Shown: piece by piece, positions 38,564 to 47,354 of the stretch
Numbering within the stretch: the stretch's first letter is position 1
How the letters are laid out: every line of letters starts with the position of its first letter
NCBI RefSeq assembly: GCF_000380645.1
Contig: NZ_AQXZ01000012.1
Coordinates: forward strand, 1 to 64,000
Direction: 5' to 3'
DNA length: 64,000 nucleotides
Origin: Smaragdicoccus niigatensis DSM 44881 = NBRC 103563
GTDB lineage: Bacteria > Actinomycetota > Actinomycetes > Mycobacteriales > Mycobacteriaceae
Made by a program: the position numbers and the translations under genes
The notes under the pieces: model-generated
What the model saw: only the letters and a program-made list of their open reading frames with translations
Told to the model about the DNA's origin: nothing
Databases searched by the model: none

Positions 38564-40432
38564 TTAGAGCGCGAAAAGCGTGACGGACGAGCCGGGATCG
38601 ACTTCGCGGCCGGCGACCGGGAACTGTGTGATCACGGTCGATGCGTCGTTGCTCGTGAACTGACGAACCGTGACTTCGAGCCCGGATTCAGTGAGGATCG
38701 TGCGTGCCTGGGCGATCGTCTTTCCGGTCACCGCCGGGATCGTCACCTTCGGGGGCGGACCTTTGCTCACGGCGATCTTCACCGTGCTCCCGACCGGGAC
38801 TACAGCGCCAGGCGCGGGAGTCAGCTGGGCAACCTTGCCGGCCGGCACCTTGATGCTGAATACCGGTTCGGTGTCGACCGCCTTCAACGTCACTTTGCTC
38901 AACATGTCGACGACCTTGGTGCGATCGGCGTTCTTGGGCAGTTCCGGAACGCGCGGCTGGCCCTTCGACAGGATTAGGGTGACCGTGCTCTTCTGGTGCG
39001 CCGACGATCCGCCGGCCGGATCGGTTCCGATCGCCAGATCGGGCCCGACCGAGTTCGAGTAGCCGTCGGAGAACGCCACCGAGAACCCGGCTTTCTCGAT
39101 CTCCTTCTGCGCCTGCTGCTTTGACAACCCATCCACATTCGGGATGGTTGCGGCAGCGCCGATACCGGCGAACCAGCCGCCCATGGCAAGTGCGAGCGCA
39201 ACCGCCACGATGAGCGTCAGCCACACCAGCACGATTCGGCGCGACTTCTTGCGGTTGTGAACCGCACCCGGGAACGGTGAGTACTGCTGTCCGGGGACCC
39301 GCGGTGCCGCTGGTGGCGAGTATCGCGGTGCCGGCGGCGGCTGATAGCGAGGTGCGGGAGGCACCCGTCCGGCCGTTTCCGACGGCAGGTATTCGGGTCG
39401 CGGCGTCATGGCCGTGAACACCCTGGTCGGGTTGGGTTGCTTGGGCTGTGCAGGCTGCTGTGGGACAACCGTGGTGGTGGCCGCGCTACCGGCCGGAATC
39501 ACGCTCGGCATCGCGCGCGGTACCGGTGCGGCCGGCTGCGGTCGATGTGGGGCGGGCACCCGGCATGCCGGCAGATGCAGTTTCGCGGCGATGTCGCGCA
39601 ATGCATCTGCCATGTGCGCGGCGTCGGCATAGCGTCCGGATGCGTCGCGGTTCGTTGCGACGGTGACGAGTTCATCGAACTCCGAGGGCACTCCCTGGAT
39701 GCGCGAACTCGGTCGCGGGACGTCATTGTGCAGTCGCTGATACGCGATGGCGAGGGAGGTGTCGCCCGTGAACGGTGTCTGGCCCGTGAGCATTTCGAAG
39801 ATCAAGATGCCCATCGCGTAGACGTCGCCCCGAGTGTCGGATTGACCCGTCGCGACCTGTTCCGGCGAGAGGTAGGCAGCCGTTCCGAGAATGACGCTGT
39901 TCGAGGTCGTGCCCGCGGCCGCGATGGCCCGGACCAGACCGAAGTCGGCGATCTTCACCTCGCCGGTGTCGGAGATGAGAACGTTCTCCGGCTTGATGTC
40001 GCGGTGGACGAGTCCGCTGGCGTGGGCGACACCCAGAGCATCGAGAACGGGTTCGGCGACCGCACGTACCGCGTGCGGGGGCATCGGTCCACGTTCGCGC
40101 AGTAAGTCGCGCAGAGTGCCGCCGTCGACGAGCTCCATGACGAGGAAGGGGAGGTCACCGTCGCGCCCGTGGTCGTAGACGGCGACCAGTGCCGGGTGCT
40201 TCAGCCGGGCGACCGACCGGGCTTCGAATTCGAAACGCGCCTGGAACTGCTCATCGCCGGCGAATCCGGGGTCCATGATCTTGATCGCGACGGGGCGGTC
40301 GAGACGCGTGTCGATAGCGCGATACACGGTCGACATTCCGCCCCGCGCGATCCGTTCGTCGATGCGATAGCGTCGGTCGACGAGGGTTCCGATCAAGCGA
40401 TCGGTCTGCGACGTTGCGCCCGGATTTCCCAC
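38564..40432 (-). CDS. pknL: Ser/Thr protein kinase with PASTA domains
   Basis: 622 residues from GTG 40432, preceded by AAGGAGG with a 4-nt gap. Kinase domain about 22-290: RGGMSTVYRA, catalytic Lys 51 in VAIKIMD, HRDIKPENVL, DFGLVRAI, then a Pro-rich linker, a transmembrane segment (about 415-435, VLVWLTLIVAVALALAMGGW), and about three PASTA repeats (VDGLSKQQAQKEIEKAGF, then PELPKNADRTKVVDMLSK, then TIPAVTGKTIAQARTILTES). PASTA domains sense muropeptides or lipid II. M. tuberculosis PknL lacks them; corynebacterial PknL has them. It diverges from the Rv2175c-like gene, a known substrate in mycobacteria. Confidence 0.9.
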   Translation of the reverse strand: MGNPGATSQTDRLIGTLVDRRYRIDERIARGGMSTVYRAIDTRLDRPVAIKIMDPGFAGDEQFQARFEFEARSVARLKHPALVAVYDHGRDGDLPFLVMELVDGGTLRDLLRERGPMPPHAVRAVAEPVLDALGVAHASGLVHRDIKPENVLISDTGEVKIADFGLVRAIAAAGTTSNSVILGTAAYLSPEQVATGQSDTRGDVYAMGILIFEMLTGQTPFTGDTSLAIAYQRLHNDVPRPSSRIQGVPSEFDELVTVATNRDASGRYADAAHMADALRDIAAKLHLPACRVPAPHRPQPAAPVPRAMPSVIPAGSAATTTVVPQQPAQPKQPNPTRVFTAMTPRPEYLPSETAGRVPPAPRYQPPPAPRYSPPAAPRVPGQQYSPFPGAVHNRKKSRRIVLVWLTLIVAVALALAMGGWFAGIGAAATIPNVDGLSKQQAQKEIEKAGFSVAFSDGYSNSVGPDLAIGTDPAGGSSAHQKSTVTLILSKGQPRVPELPKNADRTKVVDMLSKVTLKAVDTEPVFSIKVPAGKVAQLTPAPGAVVPVGSTVKIAVSKGPPPKVTIPAVTGKTIAQARTILTESGLEVTVRQFTSNDASTVITQFPVAGREVDPGSSVTLFAL

Positions 40433-40574
40433 TCGACCTCCTTCGCCAGTTCGTCCTGATGCCGAAAAAGGCCCGGCGTCTGATTTCGATGGTAGCGAGA
40501 AACGACAAATCGACGCATCGACCATCCGCCCCGCTGCGTCATAGTCGCCGGTAGTGGCGATAACGTTATGTACC
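40433..40574. promoter_or_regulatory. Divergent promoter region, pknL / Rv2175c-like gene
   Basis: 142 bp. Near the rightward gene TAACGTTA (40561-40568) is a perfect 8-bp palindrome, 6 bp upstream of the GTG start, and could overlap a -10 box. Nothing else distinct. Confidence 0.35.
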
Positions 40575-40940
40575 GTGAGTTCTTTCCCACACTGTCCGGA
40601 CATCTTCGGGGCAGACATTCAGTTGCTCTCCATCGAGTCCGTCGCGCAGGCTCTGGGCCTGCCACACTCGCGGGTCGTTCAGATGCTTCGCGATCATCAG
40701 CTCATCGCGATCAAGCGCGACAAGGAGTTCGGTATCCCGGCGCAGTTCATCGATGGCGACCATGTGCTCAAGCAGTTGACCGGTCTCATCGCGGTGCTGC
40801 GCGACGGCGGATGGCAGGACGAGGAGGTCCTGCACTTCCTCTTCACCGACGACCCGTCGCTGCCGGGCAAGCCGATGGACGCGCTGCACGGACACCTGGC
40901 GCGCGAGGTCATCCGTCGTGCACAGGCGATGGCGTTCTAA
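40575..40940 (+). CDS. Rv2175c-like winged-helix DNA-binding protein
   Basis: 121 residues from GTG 40575. A helix-turn-helix segment LLSIESVAQALGLPHSRVVQ is near residues 17-36; a C-terminal region (QEEEVLHF-type helix and HGHLAREVIRR) completes the wHTH. In M. tuberculosis the homologue is phosphorylated by the adjacent PknL, which lowers its DNA binding. An upstream in-frame ATG (40554) would add seven residues and is not preferred. Confidence 0.85.
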   Translation: MSSFPHCPDIFGADIQLLSIESVAQALGLPHSRVVQMLRDHQLIAIKRDKEFGIPAQFIDGDHVLKQLTGLIAVLRDGGWQDEEVLHFLFTDDPSLPGKPMDALHGHLAREVIRRAQAMAF

Positions 40941-41083
40941 CTAACTGGGATCGCATCCGGCCCAGCGCCACAGCTGCGCGCCAAATTTGCAGACGTACGC
41001 CGCCCAGCCCGCCAATCGGCGCGCAGCTGTGAGTTAGGGGTGCGTTTGCGGGCCGTCCGGCGAACACCCGGGCAGTCCCGACT
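40941..41083. repeat. Intergenic inverted repeat, 14-bp arms
   Basis: Between two gene ends: CACAGCTGCGCGCC (40969-40982) and its exact complement (41018-41031), loop 35 nt; outer CTAACT (40941-40946) and AGTTAG (41032-41037) also pair. It is followed by GGGGTGCGTTTGC, a 13-mer also found in the repeat at 53.7 kb. May be a terminator or a remnant of a mobile repeat. Confidence 0.6.
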
Positions 41084-42034
41084 TCAGCCGACCGCGCGGT
41101 GTGCGAGTGCCTTTCCGGCCAAGGGGAGTGCGATCGCGAGCCGGCGGCGGTTGGGCACGATGACCCGGGTGTGCAAGACCGGGTATCCACCCTCCTCGAT
41201 GTAGTCGAGGATCGACGAGTACAGCCGATAGGCGGCCCAGATCGCCGGCTGGGCGATCGGACTGAGCATCGGGATGCCCTGGACCGCGTACCGGTACTGG
41301 CCGCGATTGAGCGCGATGAAATGTGCGAGGGCCCGAACGAGTCGACGGTCGGTCGTTCCGGTCGCATGGCAGTGGCGGAGCAGGTCCTCGTCGACGCCGA
41401 AGGCTGCGAGTTCATCGGCGGGGAGGTAGACACGATCGCGGTCGAGGTCTTCGCCGACGTCGCGCAGGAAGTTCGTGACCTGGAATGCCTCACCGAGCGC
41501 AGCCGCGTACGGCTCGGCCTCATGCACATCGACGATCGTCCCGAGGACCGGGACCATCTGCAGCCCGATGCCGGCTGCCGAGCCGCGCATGTAGGCCTTC
41601 AGGTCGGCCATCGTCTGATACGAGGGGTGATACGTGGGCGTGCCGGGCAGATCCATGCGCATTGAGGCGAAGAAATCCCAGAAAGGCTCCGACGCGATGT
41701 CGAACCGGCGAATCGTGTCCGTGAGGGCGGCGAGAACGTGCCGGGTCTCGTCGTCGATGTCGTGGTCGTCCGGCAGTTCGACGCCGGAGGTCAGCTGACG
41801 GAGATAGTGCTCGAGCAGGTCGAGTTGCTCGGCGCAGTGTGTGTACGAAAGCTGGTGTCCCGCTTCGACGTCGATGACGTCGTCGACCATGCGGGCGAAC
41901 GCGTACAACGCGTGGATGGCAGAACGGCGCTCCGCCGGAAGCATGCGCGTCGCCAGGTAGTACGTCCGTCCATGTCCAGCCGCGACGTTCCGTGCGTGCG
42001 TATACGCCGCACGCAGAGTCTCCTCAGACCTCAT
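41084..42034 (-). CDS. crtB: Phytoene synthase
   Basis: 316 residues of the squalene/phytoene synthase family. Asp-rich motif 1 is DDVID (near 52) and motif 2 is DVGED (near 195), with typical LPAERRSAIHALYAFARM and QVTNFLRDV around them. Joins two GGPP molecules to phytoene. It overlaps mptA by ATGA: the carotenoid gene is translationally coupled to the mannosyltransferase gene. Confidence 0.95.
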   Translation of the reverse strand: MRSEETLRAAYTHARNVAAGHGRTYYLATRMLPAERRSAIHALYAFARMVDDVIDVEAGHQLSYTHCAEQLDLLEHYLRQLTSGVELPDDHDIDDETRHVLAALTDTIRRFDIASEPFWDFFASMRMDLPGTPTYHPSYQTMADLKAYMRGSAAGIGLQMVPVLGTIVDVHEAEPYAAALGEAFQVTNFLRDVGEDLDRDRVYLPADELAAFGVDEDLLRHCHATGTTDRRLVRALAHFIALNRGQYRYAVQGIPMLSPIAQPAIWAAYRLYSSILDYIEEGGYPVLHTRVIVPNRRRLAIALPLAGKALAHRAVG

Positions 42035-43566
42035 GCGTCGACGTGCTCCGCCAGATAGCGCTCCGCGGTGCGGACGCGCAGCGGATCAGGCTTGACGAGC
42101 GACCAACCCGCCAGAATCGCCACGAACGTCACCACGAGCACGTGAACGAGGTTGTACAGGCCGGTGTTGCCGTCGGGCAGGAAGATCAGCATGAGCCACG
42201 CACAGAGCCCGGTCATGATGGCCATGGTCGACCGCTTGAGCGAGAAACCCGCGGCGAGCGCGAGCGGCCACGAGTAGTACCACGGCAGCGCAGCTGGCGA
42301 CAGGACCACGATCGCGACGAACGCGACCAGAATGCCCATGACGGCCTCGGCTTCGGTGCGGCGATAGCGCCACCATGACCACACCAGGATGGCCGCGAGC
42401 GCGAGCGCACACAGGGACCGGGTGACGGCGAGGACCGACGACAGGTCCAACGGCGTGAACCAGGTGACGATGTGCGCCAGGATCGTCGGCAGCGACAGCC
42501 AGTTGATGATCTTCGCCGAACCGGAAAGCGCTGTGAGCCAGCCGATTCCGACTCCGGCAACGAGTGACAACCCGGCAAAGATCACCAGGAAGATCAATCC
42601 GCCGAGCGCCGAGTTCTTGACGAACATGACGAAGGGTGGCAGCGGTTTGCGACCCTCCGCCTCACGGTCCTGGCGTTCGTGGATCATCCAGATCCAAATG
42701 ATGAATGGCAGGGCTATGCCCGCGGTTGCCTTGATGGCAGCGCCGACCGTGACGACCGCGATCCCGGCGCCATGATGCCGTTCGAGGGCCAGTGCGATGC
42801 CGGCCGCCATCAGGCCGACCATGAGCAGTTCGTTGTGCACGCCGCCGATGAGATGGATCAGCACGAGCGGGTTGAGGACCGCGAGCCACAGGGCAACTGG
42901 CGGCTTTCCGCCGAGGTGGGTGGCGATGTGGGGGATCGCCCACATCATGAGCGCGAGACCGGGCAGCATCGCCAGCCGGAACATCATGGTGCCCGCGACC
43001 ACGTTGTCCCCGGTGATCTTCGTGATGCCGTCGCCGATGAGAAGGAACAGCGGGCCATACGGACACGTCGTAGCGGTCCAGACGCTGCTGACGTTCTCCA
43101 GCAGAATGCCCGGGTTGGCCACGGGGCCGACGGCGTACGGATCGAAGCCGTCGCGCAGCAGGGCGCCCTGAGCGAGGTACGAGTAGGCGTCGCGACTGAA
43201 CAACGGGACCGATAGCAGCAAGGGCGCGGTCCACGCCAGAACGACGAATCGGAGATCGTTGAGGCGGGCGCGACCGGCCATCGTTTCGCGACCGAGGCGC
43301 ATCCACGCCATGATCATCAGTCCGACGCCGATGATGCAGACCAGTCGGGACAGCCAGAGTCCATGCCCGAATCGCAGCCACGACAACTGCGCCATTTCCA
43401 GCAGGGGATCGTCGCGGCGAACCGCTCCCGCGCCCAGGCCGCCGAACGTGATCAGCAGCGAAGCGTAGAACCCGAGAACCGCGGCCCGACCAGCGTCCGT
43501 GGGGAGGAACTCCCGAAGCCGGTCACGCACCGATGCTAGGCGGGATTCGGCTGCGGGCTGCGACAC
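42031..43566 (-). CDS. mptA: Alpha-1,6-mannosyltransferase (MptA-like)
   Basis: 511 residues, GT-C fold with about 12-13 membrane segments; the first extracellular loop has the DRDAYSYLAQGALL-type motif (SRDAYSYLAQ at about 123) with the catalytic acidic residues. Extends the alpha-1,6-mannan backbone of lipomannan and LAM using polyprenyl-phosphomannose. Gene order pknL region-mptA-isoprenyl synthase matches M. tuberculosis (Rv2174/Rv2173), but here it lies between crtI (9-bp gap) and crtB (4-bp overlap). Confidence 0.9.
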   Translation of the reverse strand: MSQPAAESRLASVRDRLREFLPTDAGRAAVLGFYASLLITFGGLGAGAVRRDDPLLEMAQLSWLRFGHGLWLSRLVCIIGVGLMIMAWMRLGRETMAGRARLNDLRFVVLAWTAPLLLSVPLFSRDAYSYLAQGALLRDGFDPYAVGPVANPGILLENVSSVWTATTCPYGPLFLLIGDGITKITGDNVVAGTMMFRLAMLPGLALMMWAIPHIATHLGGKPPVALWLAVLNPLVLIHLIGGVHNELLMVGLMAAGIALALERHHGAGIAVVTVGAAIKATAGIALPFIIWIWMIHERQDREAEGRKPLPPFVMFVKNSALGGLIFLVIFAGLSLVAGVGIGWLTALSGSAKIINWLSLPTILAHIVTWFTPLDLSSVLAVTRSLCALALAAILVWSWWRYRRTEAEAVMGILVAFVAIVVLSPAALPWYYSWPLALAAGFSLKRSTMAIMTGLCAWLMLIFLPDGNTGLYNLVHVLVVTFVAILAGWSLVKPDPLRVRTAERYLAEHVDA

Positions 43567-43575
43567 AGCGTCAGC

Positions 43576-45105
43576 TTAGCGGCTGGTTTCAGCCCCCATA
43601 CGCTGTGCCGCAAGCTTTCCTGACAGAAGCACCGTGGGAACTCCCACACCGGGAGTTGTGCCACAGCCCGCCAGAACGATGTTGTCGGTTCGGCGGAGCA
43701 GATTCCGGGTCCGGAATGGTCCGGTTTGCCGGAACAGATGCGCCGCCGAAAACGGACTCCCGGCGAGCATGCCCGCCGCCTTCCAGGTTGCGGGGGTGTC
43801 CACTCGGTCGATCCGGAACTCGCTGCGCAGCCAGGGGTATCCCCGGCTTTCGAGGGTGGCCAACAGGTCCTGTACATACGACTCGGTCAGGGCATCCCAA
43901 TCGAGCGGTGCGGAGTCGAGGTTCGGGCACGGCGCCAGAATCGAGAGTGGCTCCTGTAGTTGTCCATGGCGCATGAAACGCATGCTCGGGTCGGTCAGCG
44001 CCGGGCGCGTCAGCAGCAGCGAGGGGTCCGTCATGAGGCGGCCGAGACCCTCCGGTGCCGTGATTTCGTCAAACGTGCGCGACCATTCCGCTCCGAATTC
44101 GATGGTGTGGTGCGCCTGAATCGGCATCTGAGCGGCGATGGCGACCGGGATCGAGCCGTGGATCACGACGCAGGAGGGCGAGGCGTGGAGTCGGCGAGGG
44201 AAGCGACGCCGGCGGGGGATCAGCTTCTCGAGTTCGCCGAGGTCGGTCGTGACGATGAGGGCGTCGCACTCGATTCGGCCACCCGTCGTCTGGACGGCGG
44301 TCGCACGAGACTTCGTGAACTCGATCTCGGTGACCTCGGTGCCCGTGAACAGCTCGCCGCCCGCGTCGACGAACGCCTTCGACATGACCTCGGCGATCTG
44401 CCGCATTCCACCTCGCGGGAAATAGACGCCCAGCGAGGTGTCCATGTGCGGAATGGCGCCGTAGATCGCCAAGGCCTTGGACGGCGGGAGGCCGGCGTAC
44501 AACGCCTGGAAGGTGTACAGGCGCCGGAGATCGGGGTCGGGGACGTACCGGCGAATTCGGTTCTCGAGCTTTCCGAAACCGCCGAGAAAGGTGAGTTTGG
44601 CCAGGTCGAGACGTGATTTTCCGGTGCGGATCATGTCGAGCGGAGTGTCGAAGTTCGCTGCCATGAAGCTGTCGAACTCGGCGTTGTACACGCGCTCGAG
44701 CCAGTGACGAAGTCGGCGATAGCCCCGGAGGTGCCGTCCGGCGCCGACCTTTCCGATGATTTCGTTCTCCATCTCGCGCTGATCGGAGTAGACCCGGATG
44801 GTCCGGCCGCCCGCGTATCGCGCCTGGTAGGCGGGTTCGATCTTCACGATGTCGAGCGCGTCGGCGGTGGCGCCGACCGCCTCGAGCGCTTCGGTGATGA
44901 GGTGCGGGAGTGTGAGAACCGTTGCGCCGTTGTCGATCTCGTAGCCGGGCAGCGAATACGTTCCGACGCGCCCGCCGACGGTGTCCGAACGTTCGATGAG
45001 GGTGACCTCGCGTCCCGCGCCCCGCAGATGCAGGGCCGCGGACAGTCCCGCGAGGCCCGCGCCCACCACGACGACGTGGTCGGCGGGACGGGTGACGGTA
45101 CGCAT
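43576..45105 (-). CDS. crtI: Phytoene desaturase
   Basis: 509 residues. N-terminal FAD fold HVVVVGAGLAGLSAALHLRG followed by GGRVGTY, and C-terminal FAD-binding segment NIVLAGCGTTPGVGVPTVLL near 470. Converts phytoene to lycopene in a bacterial four-step desaturation. The start overlaps the crtE stop (TGATG). Strand and order suit one operon crtE-crtI-mptA-crtB. Confidence 0.93.
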   Translation of the reverse strand: MRTVTRPADHVVVVGAGLAGLSAALHLRGAGREVTLIERSDTVGGRVGTYSLPGYEIDNGATVLTLPHLITEALEAVGATADALDIVKIEPAYQARYAGGRTIRVYSDQREMENEIIGKVGAGRHLRGYRRLRHWLERVYNAEFDSFMAANFDTPLDMIRTGKSRLDLAKLTFLGGFGKLENRIRRYVPDPDLRRLYTFQALYAGLPPSKALAIYGAIPHMDTSLGVYFPRGGMRQIAEVMSKAFVDAGGELFTGTEVTEIEFTKSRATAVQTTGGRIECDALIVTTDLGELEKLIPRRRRFPRRLHASPSCVVIHGSIPVAIAAQMPIQAHHTIEFGAEWSRTFDEITAPEGLGRLMTDPSLLLTRPALTDPSMRFMRHGQLQEPLSILAPCPNLDSAPLDWDALTESYVQDLLATLESRGYPWLRSEFRIDRVDTPATWKAAGMLAGSPFSAAHLFRQTGPFRTRNLLRRTDNIVLAGCGTTPGVGVPTVLLSGKLAAQRMGAETSR

Positions 45106-46289
45106 CAGGCCGACCGCCGGGTCGCCGAGATCGCCATGGCGGCCAAGGCGACTTTCGCCTCGTCGGTCACGGTGCTGCCGTCGAGTGCCGCCAAGGCGGA
45201 CTTCATGAGTTCGTCGATGCGGCGTTCGACCTCAGCCACGGCGCCGAGTCGGGTGAGGATTGCGCGGATGTCGTCGAGGCGCTCGGCGGAGACCTCGGTT
45301 CCGAGGCTCTCGCGGATGACGTGCGCCGCATCCGGATCTTCGACGTCCGCCTTGGCCAGCGCGACCGCGAGCAGCACCGTGCGCTTGCCTTCGCGGATGT
45401 CATCGCCGGACGGCTTGCCGGTCAGCGCCGGATCGCCGAAAACGCCGAGAAGATCGTCGCGCAGTTGGAATGCGATGCCGAGGTCATGCCCGAACTGGCC
45501 GTAGGCCGCGATGAGGTCCTCGTCCGCGCCGGCCAGCGCCGCACCGAGTTGCAGGGGACGCTCGATCGTGTACGCCGCGGTCTTGTACCGGCTGACCCGC
45601 AGTGCGGCCTCGACCGTCTCGTCGCCGCGAACCTCGGCTTCGATGTCGAGGAGTTGCCCTGCGATGACCTCGGTGCGCATCGCCGACCACACCGATTCGA
45701 GTCGAACCCCAGCCTCGGTCTCGACCCCGGATTCGGTCACCATGTCTTCCGACCACGACAACGCGAGGTCGCCCAGCAGGATCGCGATGCTCTCGCCGTA
45801 GCGGGCGCTGTCTCCGGAGTAACCCGCGCGTCGATGACGGCCGGCGTAGTCGACATGGACCGTGGCCACGCCCCGTCGAGTGAGCGAGGCATCGATGATG
45901 TCGTCGTGAATCAGCGCACACGCGTGGAGAAGTTCGAGCGCCGACGCGACGCCGAACGCTGCGTCCGCGGCCGGGCCGCTCGCCGGGCCGCCGGCACCAC
46001 GGAATCCGAGCCACGCGAACGCCGGTCGTACCCGCTTCCCGCCCTGCAGCACGTACCGCCGTAAAGCGTCCACGACCTCGGGAAATGCGCCGCCGATCGA
46101 CTCGACGATCGAGGCCCTCGACGCGAAGAACCGGCCGAGGGTCTCCTCGGCGGCGGCCACGATCGATTCCGAGGCCGACCCAGTCGGTGCGACCGGGCCA
46201 TAGGACCCCGATCCCAGTCGAACGGCCCCGTTGTTCTTCGACAGCGCCAAACCCCCGCCTCCGGTTCCGCTTCGATGCCCATGAATCAC
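45105..46289 (-). CDS. crtE: Geranylgeranyl diphosphate synthase
   Basis: 394 residues of the trans-isoprenyl synthase family. First Asp-rich motif DDIIDASLTRRG (about 125), second DDLLGVFGD (about 262), and GKRVRPA near 80 for substrate binding. A long N-terminal leader (about 40 residues) has no known role. Supplies C20 diphosphate to CrtB; in M. tuberculosis the gene in this place is idsA2. The bulky residues before FARM fit a GGPP product, but chain length is not decided. Confidence 0.88.
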   Translation of the reverse strand: MIHGHRSGTGGGGLALSKNNGAVRLGSGSYGPVAPTGSASESIVAAAEETLGRFFASRASIVESIGGAFPEVVDALRRYVLQGGKRVRPAFAWLGFRGAGGPASGPAADAAFGVASALELLHACALIHDDIIDASLTRRGVATVHVDYAGRHRRAGYSGDSARYGESIAILLGDLALSWSEDMVTESGVETEAGVRLESVWSAMRTEVIAGQLLDIEAEVRGDETVEAALRVSRYKTAAYTIERPLQLGAALAGADEDLIAAYGQFGHDLGIAFQLRDDLLGVFGDPALTGKPSGDDIREGKRTVLLAVALAKADVEDPDAAHVIRESLGTEVSAERLDDIRAILTRLGAVAEVERRIDELMKSALAALDGSTVTDEAKVALAAMAISATRRSA

Positions 46290-46391
46290 GTCTCACTGTA
46301 GTTGGCCGCGCAGGTGCAAATCGTGCTGCGCTTATGCTTGCGGGGTGACCTTGCACAAATCTCGTGGCACTCGACCGGCTGACCGGCTGCG
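46290..46391. promoter_or_regulatory. Divergent promoter region, crtE / metF
   Basis: 102 bp between divergent starts. TATGCT near 46333 is a possible -10 for metF. GTGCAA (46313) and TTGCAC (46350) form an inverted pair, and GACCGGCT is repeated in tandem (46373 and 46381). No regulator binding site was recognised. Confidence 0.3.
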
Positions 46392-47354
46392 ATGAAAAAG
46401 CAGTCGGTGATCGAACGCCTGCGCACGTACCCGCGCGGAGTTCTGCCGTGGTCGGTCGAGTTCTCGCCGCCGAAGGACGCCGAGGGCGAGGCCCGGCTGT
46501 GGCGCACCATTCGGCACTTCGAGCGCATGGATCCGGCGTTCGTGTCGATGACCTACGGTGCCGGCGGCACCACCCGCGACCGGACGCTGCGCATCACCGC
46601 CAAGCTTGCCGAGCAGACGACATTGCTGCCGGTCGCCCACCTCACCGCGGTCAATCACAGCGTCGCCGAGTTGCGCGCGATCATCGGGGCCTATGCGGCG
46701 TCGGGCATCACGAATCTGCTTGCGCTACGCGGTGACCCGCCGGGCGATCCGCTCGGGGAATGGCACAAGCACCCCGAAGGCGTCGAGTACGCGCACGAAC
46801 TCGTGGCTCTTCTCCGCCGCCTGGGCGGATTCCACTGTGGCGTCGCTGCGCACCCCGAGGGGCACTATCGCTCACCCGACCTGGAGTCGGACACCCGGCA
46901 TTTCGTCGAGAAGTTGCGCGCCGGTGCCGACTACTCGATCACGCAAGTGTTCTTCGACGTCGAGGACTACCTCCGCATGCGCGACCGGATCGTCGCCTGC
47001 GACCCCGAGCAGGGCGCGAAGCCGATCATTCCCGAGGTCATGCCGATCACTTCGCTGAACTCCGTCCGACGGATGGTCGAGCTCGCGGGCACCGCGCTGC
47101 CGAAGGAGATGAACGACCGACTTGCACGCGCTGCGGGTGACGGCGCGGACGAGGACCGTGCGGCGGTTCGCGAGGAAGGCATCGCGATCGCGACCGAGAT
47201 GTGCCAGCGACTCATCGCCGAGGGCGTACCGGGAATCCACTTCATCACTCTCAACTTCGCAAAAGCGACGAACGAGGTGCTGACGAACCTCGGCCTCACC
47301 GGTCTAGGTGCGAAGCGATCGGCCACGCCAGGCCAGCTTGCCGCGTCGATGTAG
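46392..47354 (+). CDS. metF: Methylenetetrahydrofolate reductase
   Basis: 320 residues, TIM-barrel flavoprotein: WSVEFSPPKDAEGEARLW at 20-37 (Glu and SPP), FVSMTYGAGGTTRDRTL near 50, LLALRGDPPGDP near 119, and FDVEDYLRMRDR with the later flavin contacts. Reduces methylene-THF to 5-methyl-THF for methionine. Homologue of Rv2172c. Its last 51 bp overlap the converging glycosyltransferase gene. Confidence 0.88.
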   Translation: MKKQSVIERLRTYPRGVLPWSVEFSPPKDAEGEARLWRTIRHFERMDPAFVSMTYGAGGTTRDRTLRITAKLAEQTTLLPVAHLTAVNHSVAELRAIIGAYAASGITNLLALRGDPPGDPLGEWHKHPEGVEYAHELVALLRRLGGFHCGVAAHPEGHYRSPDLESDTRHFVEKLRAGADYSITQVFFDVEDYLRMRDRIVACDPEQGAKPIIPEVMPITSLNSVRRMVELAGTALPKEMNDRLARAAGDGADEDRAAVREEGIAIATEMCQRLIAEGVPGIHFITLNFAKATNEVLTNLGLTGLGAKRSATPGQLAASM

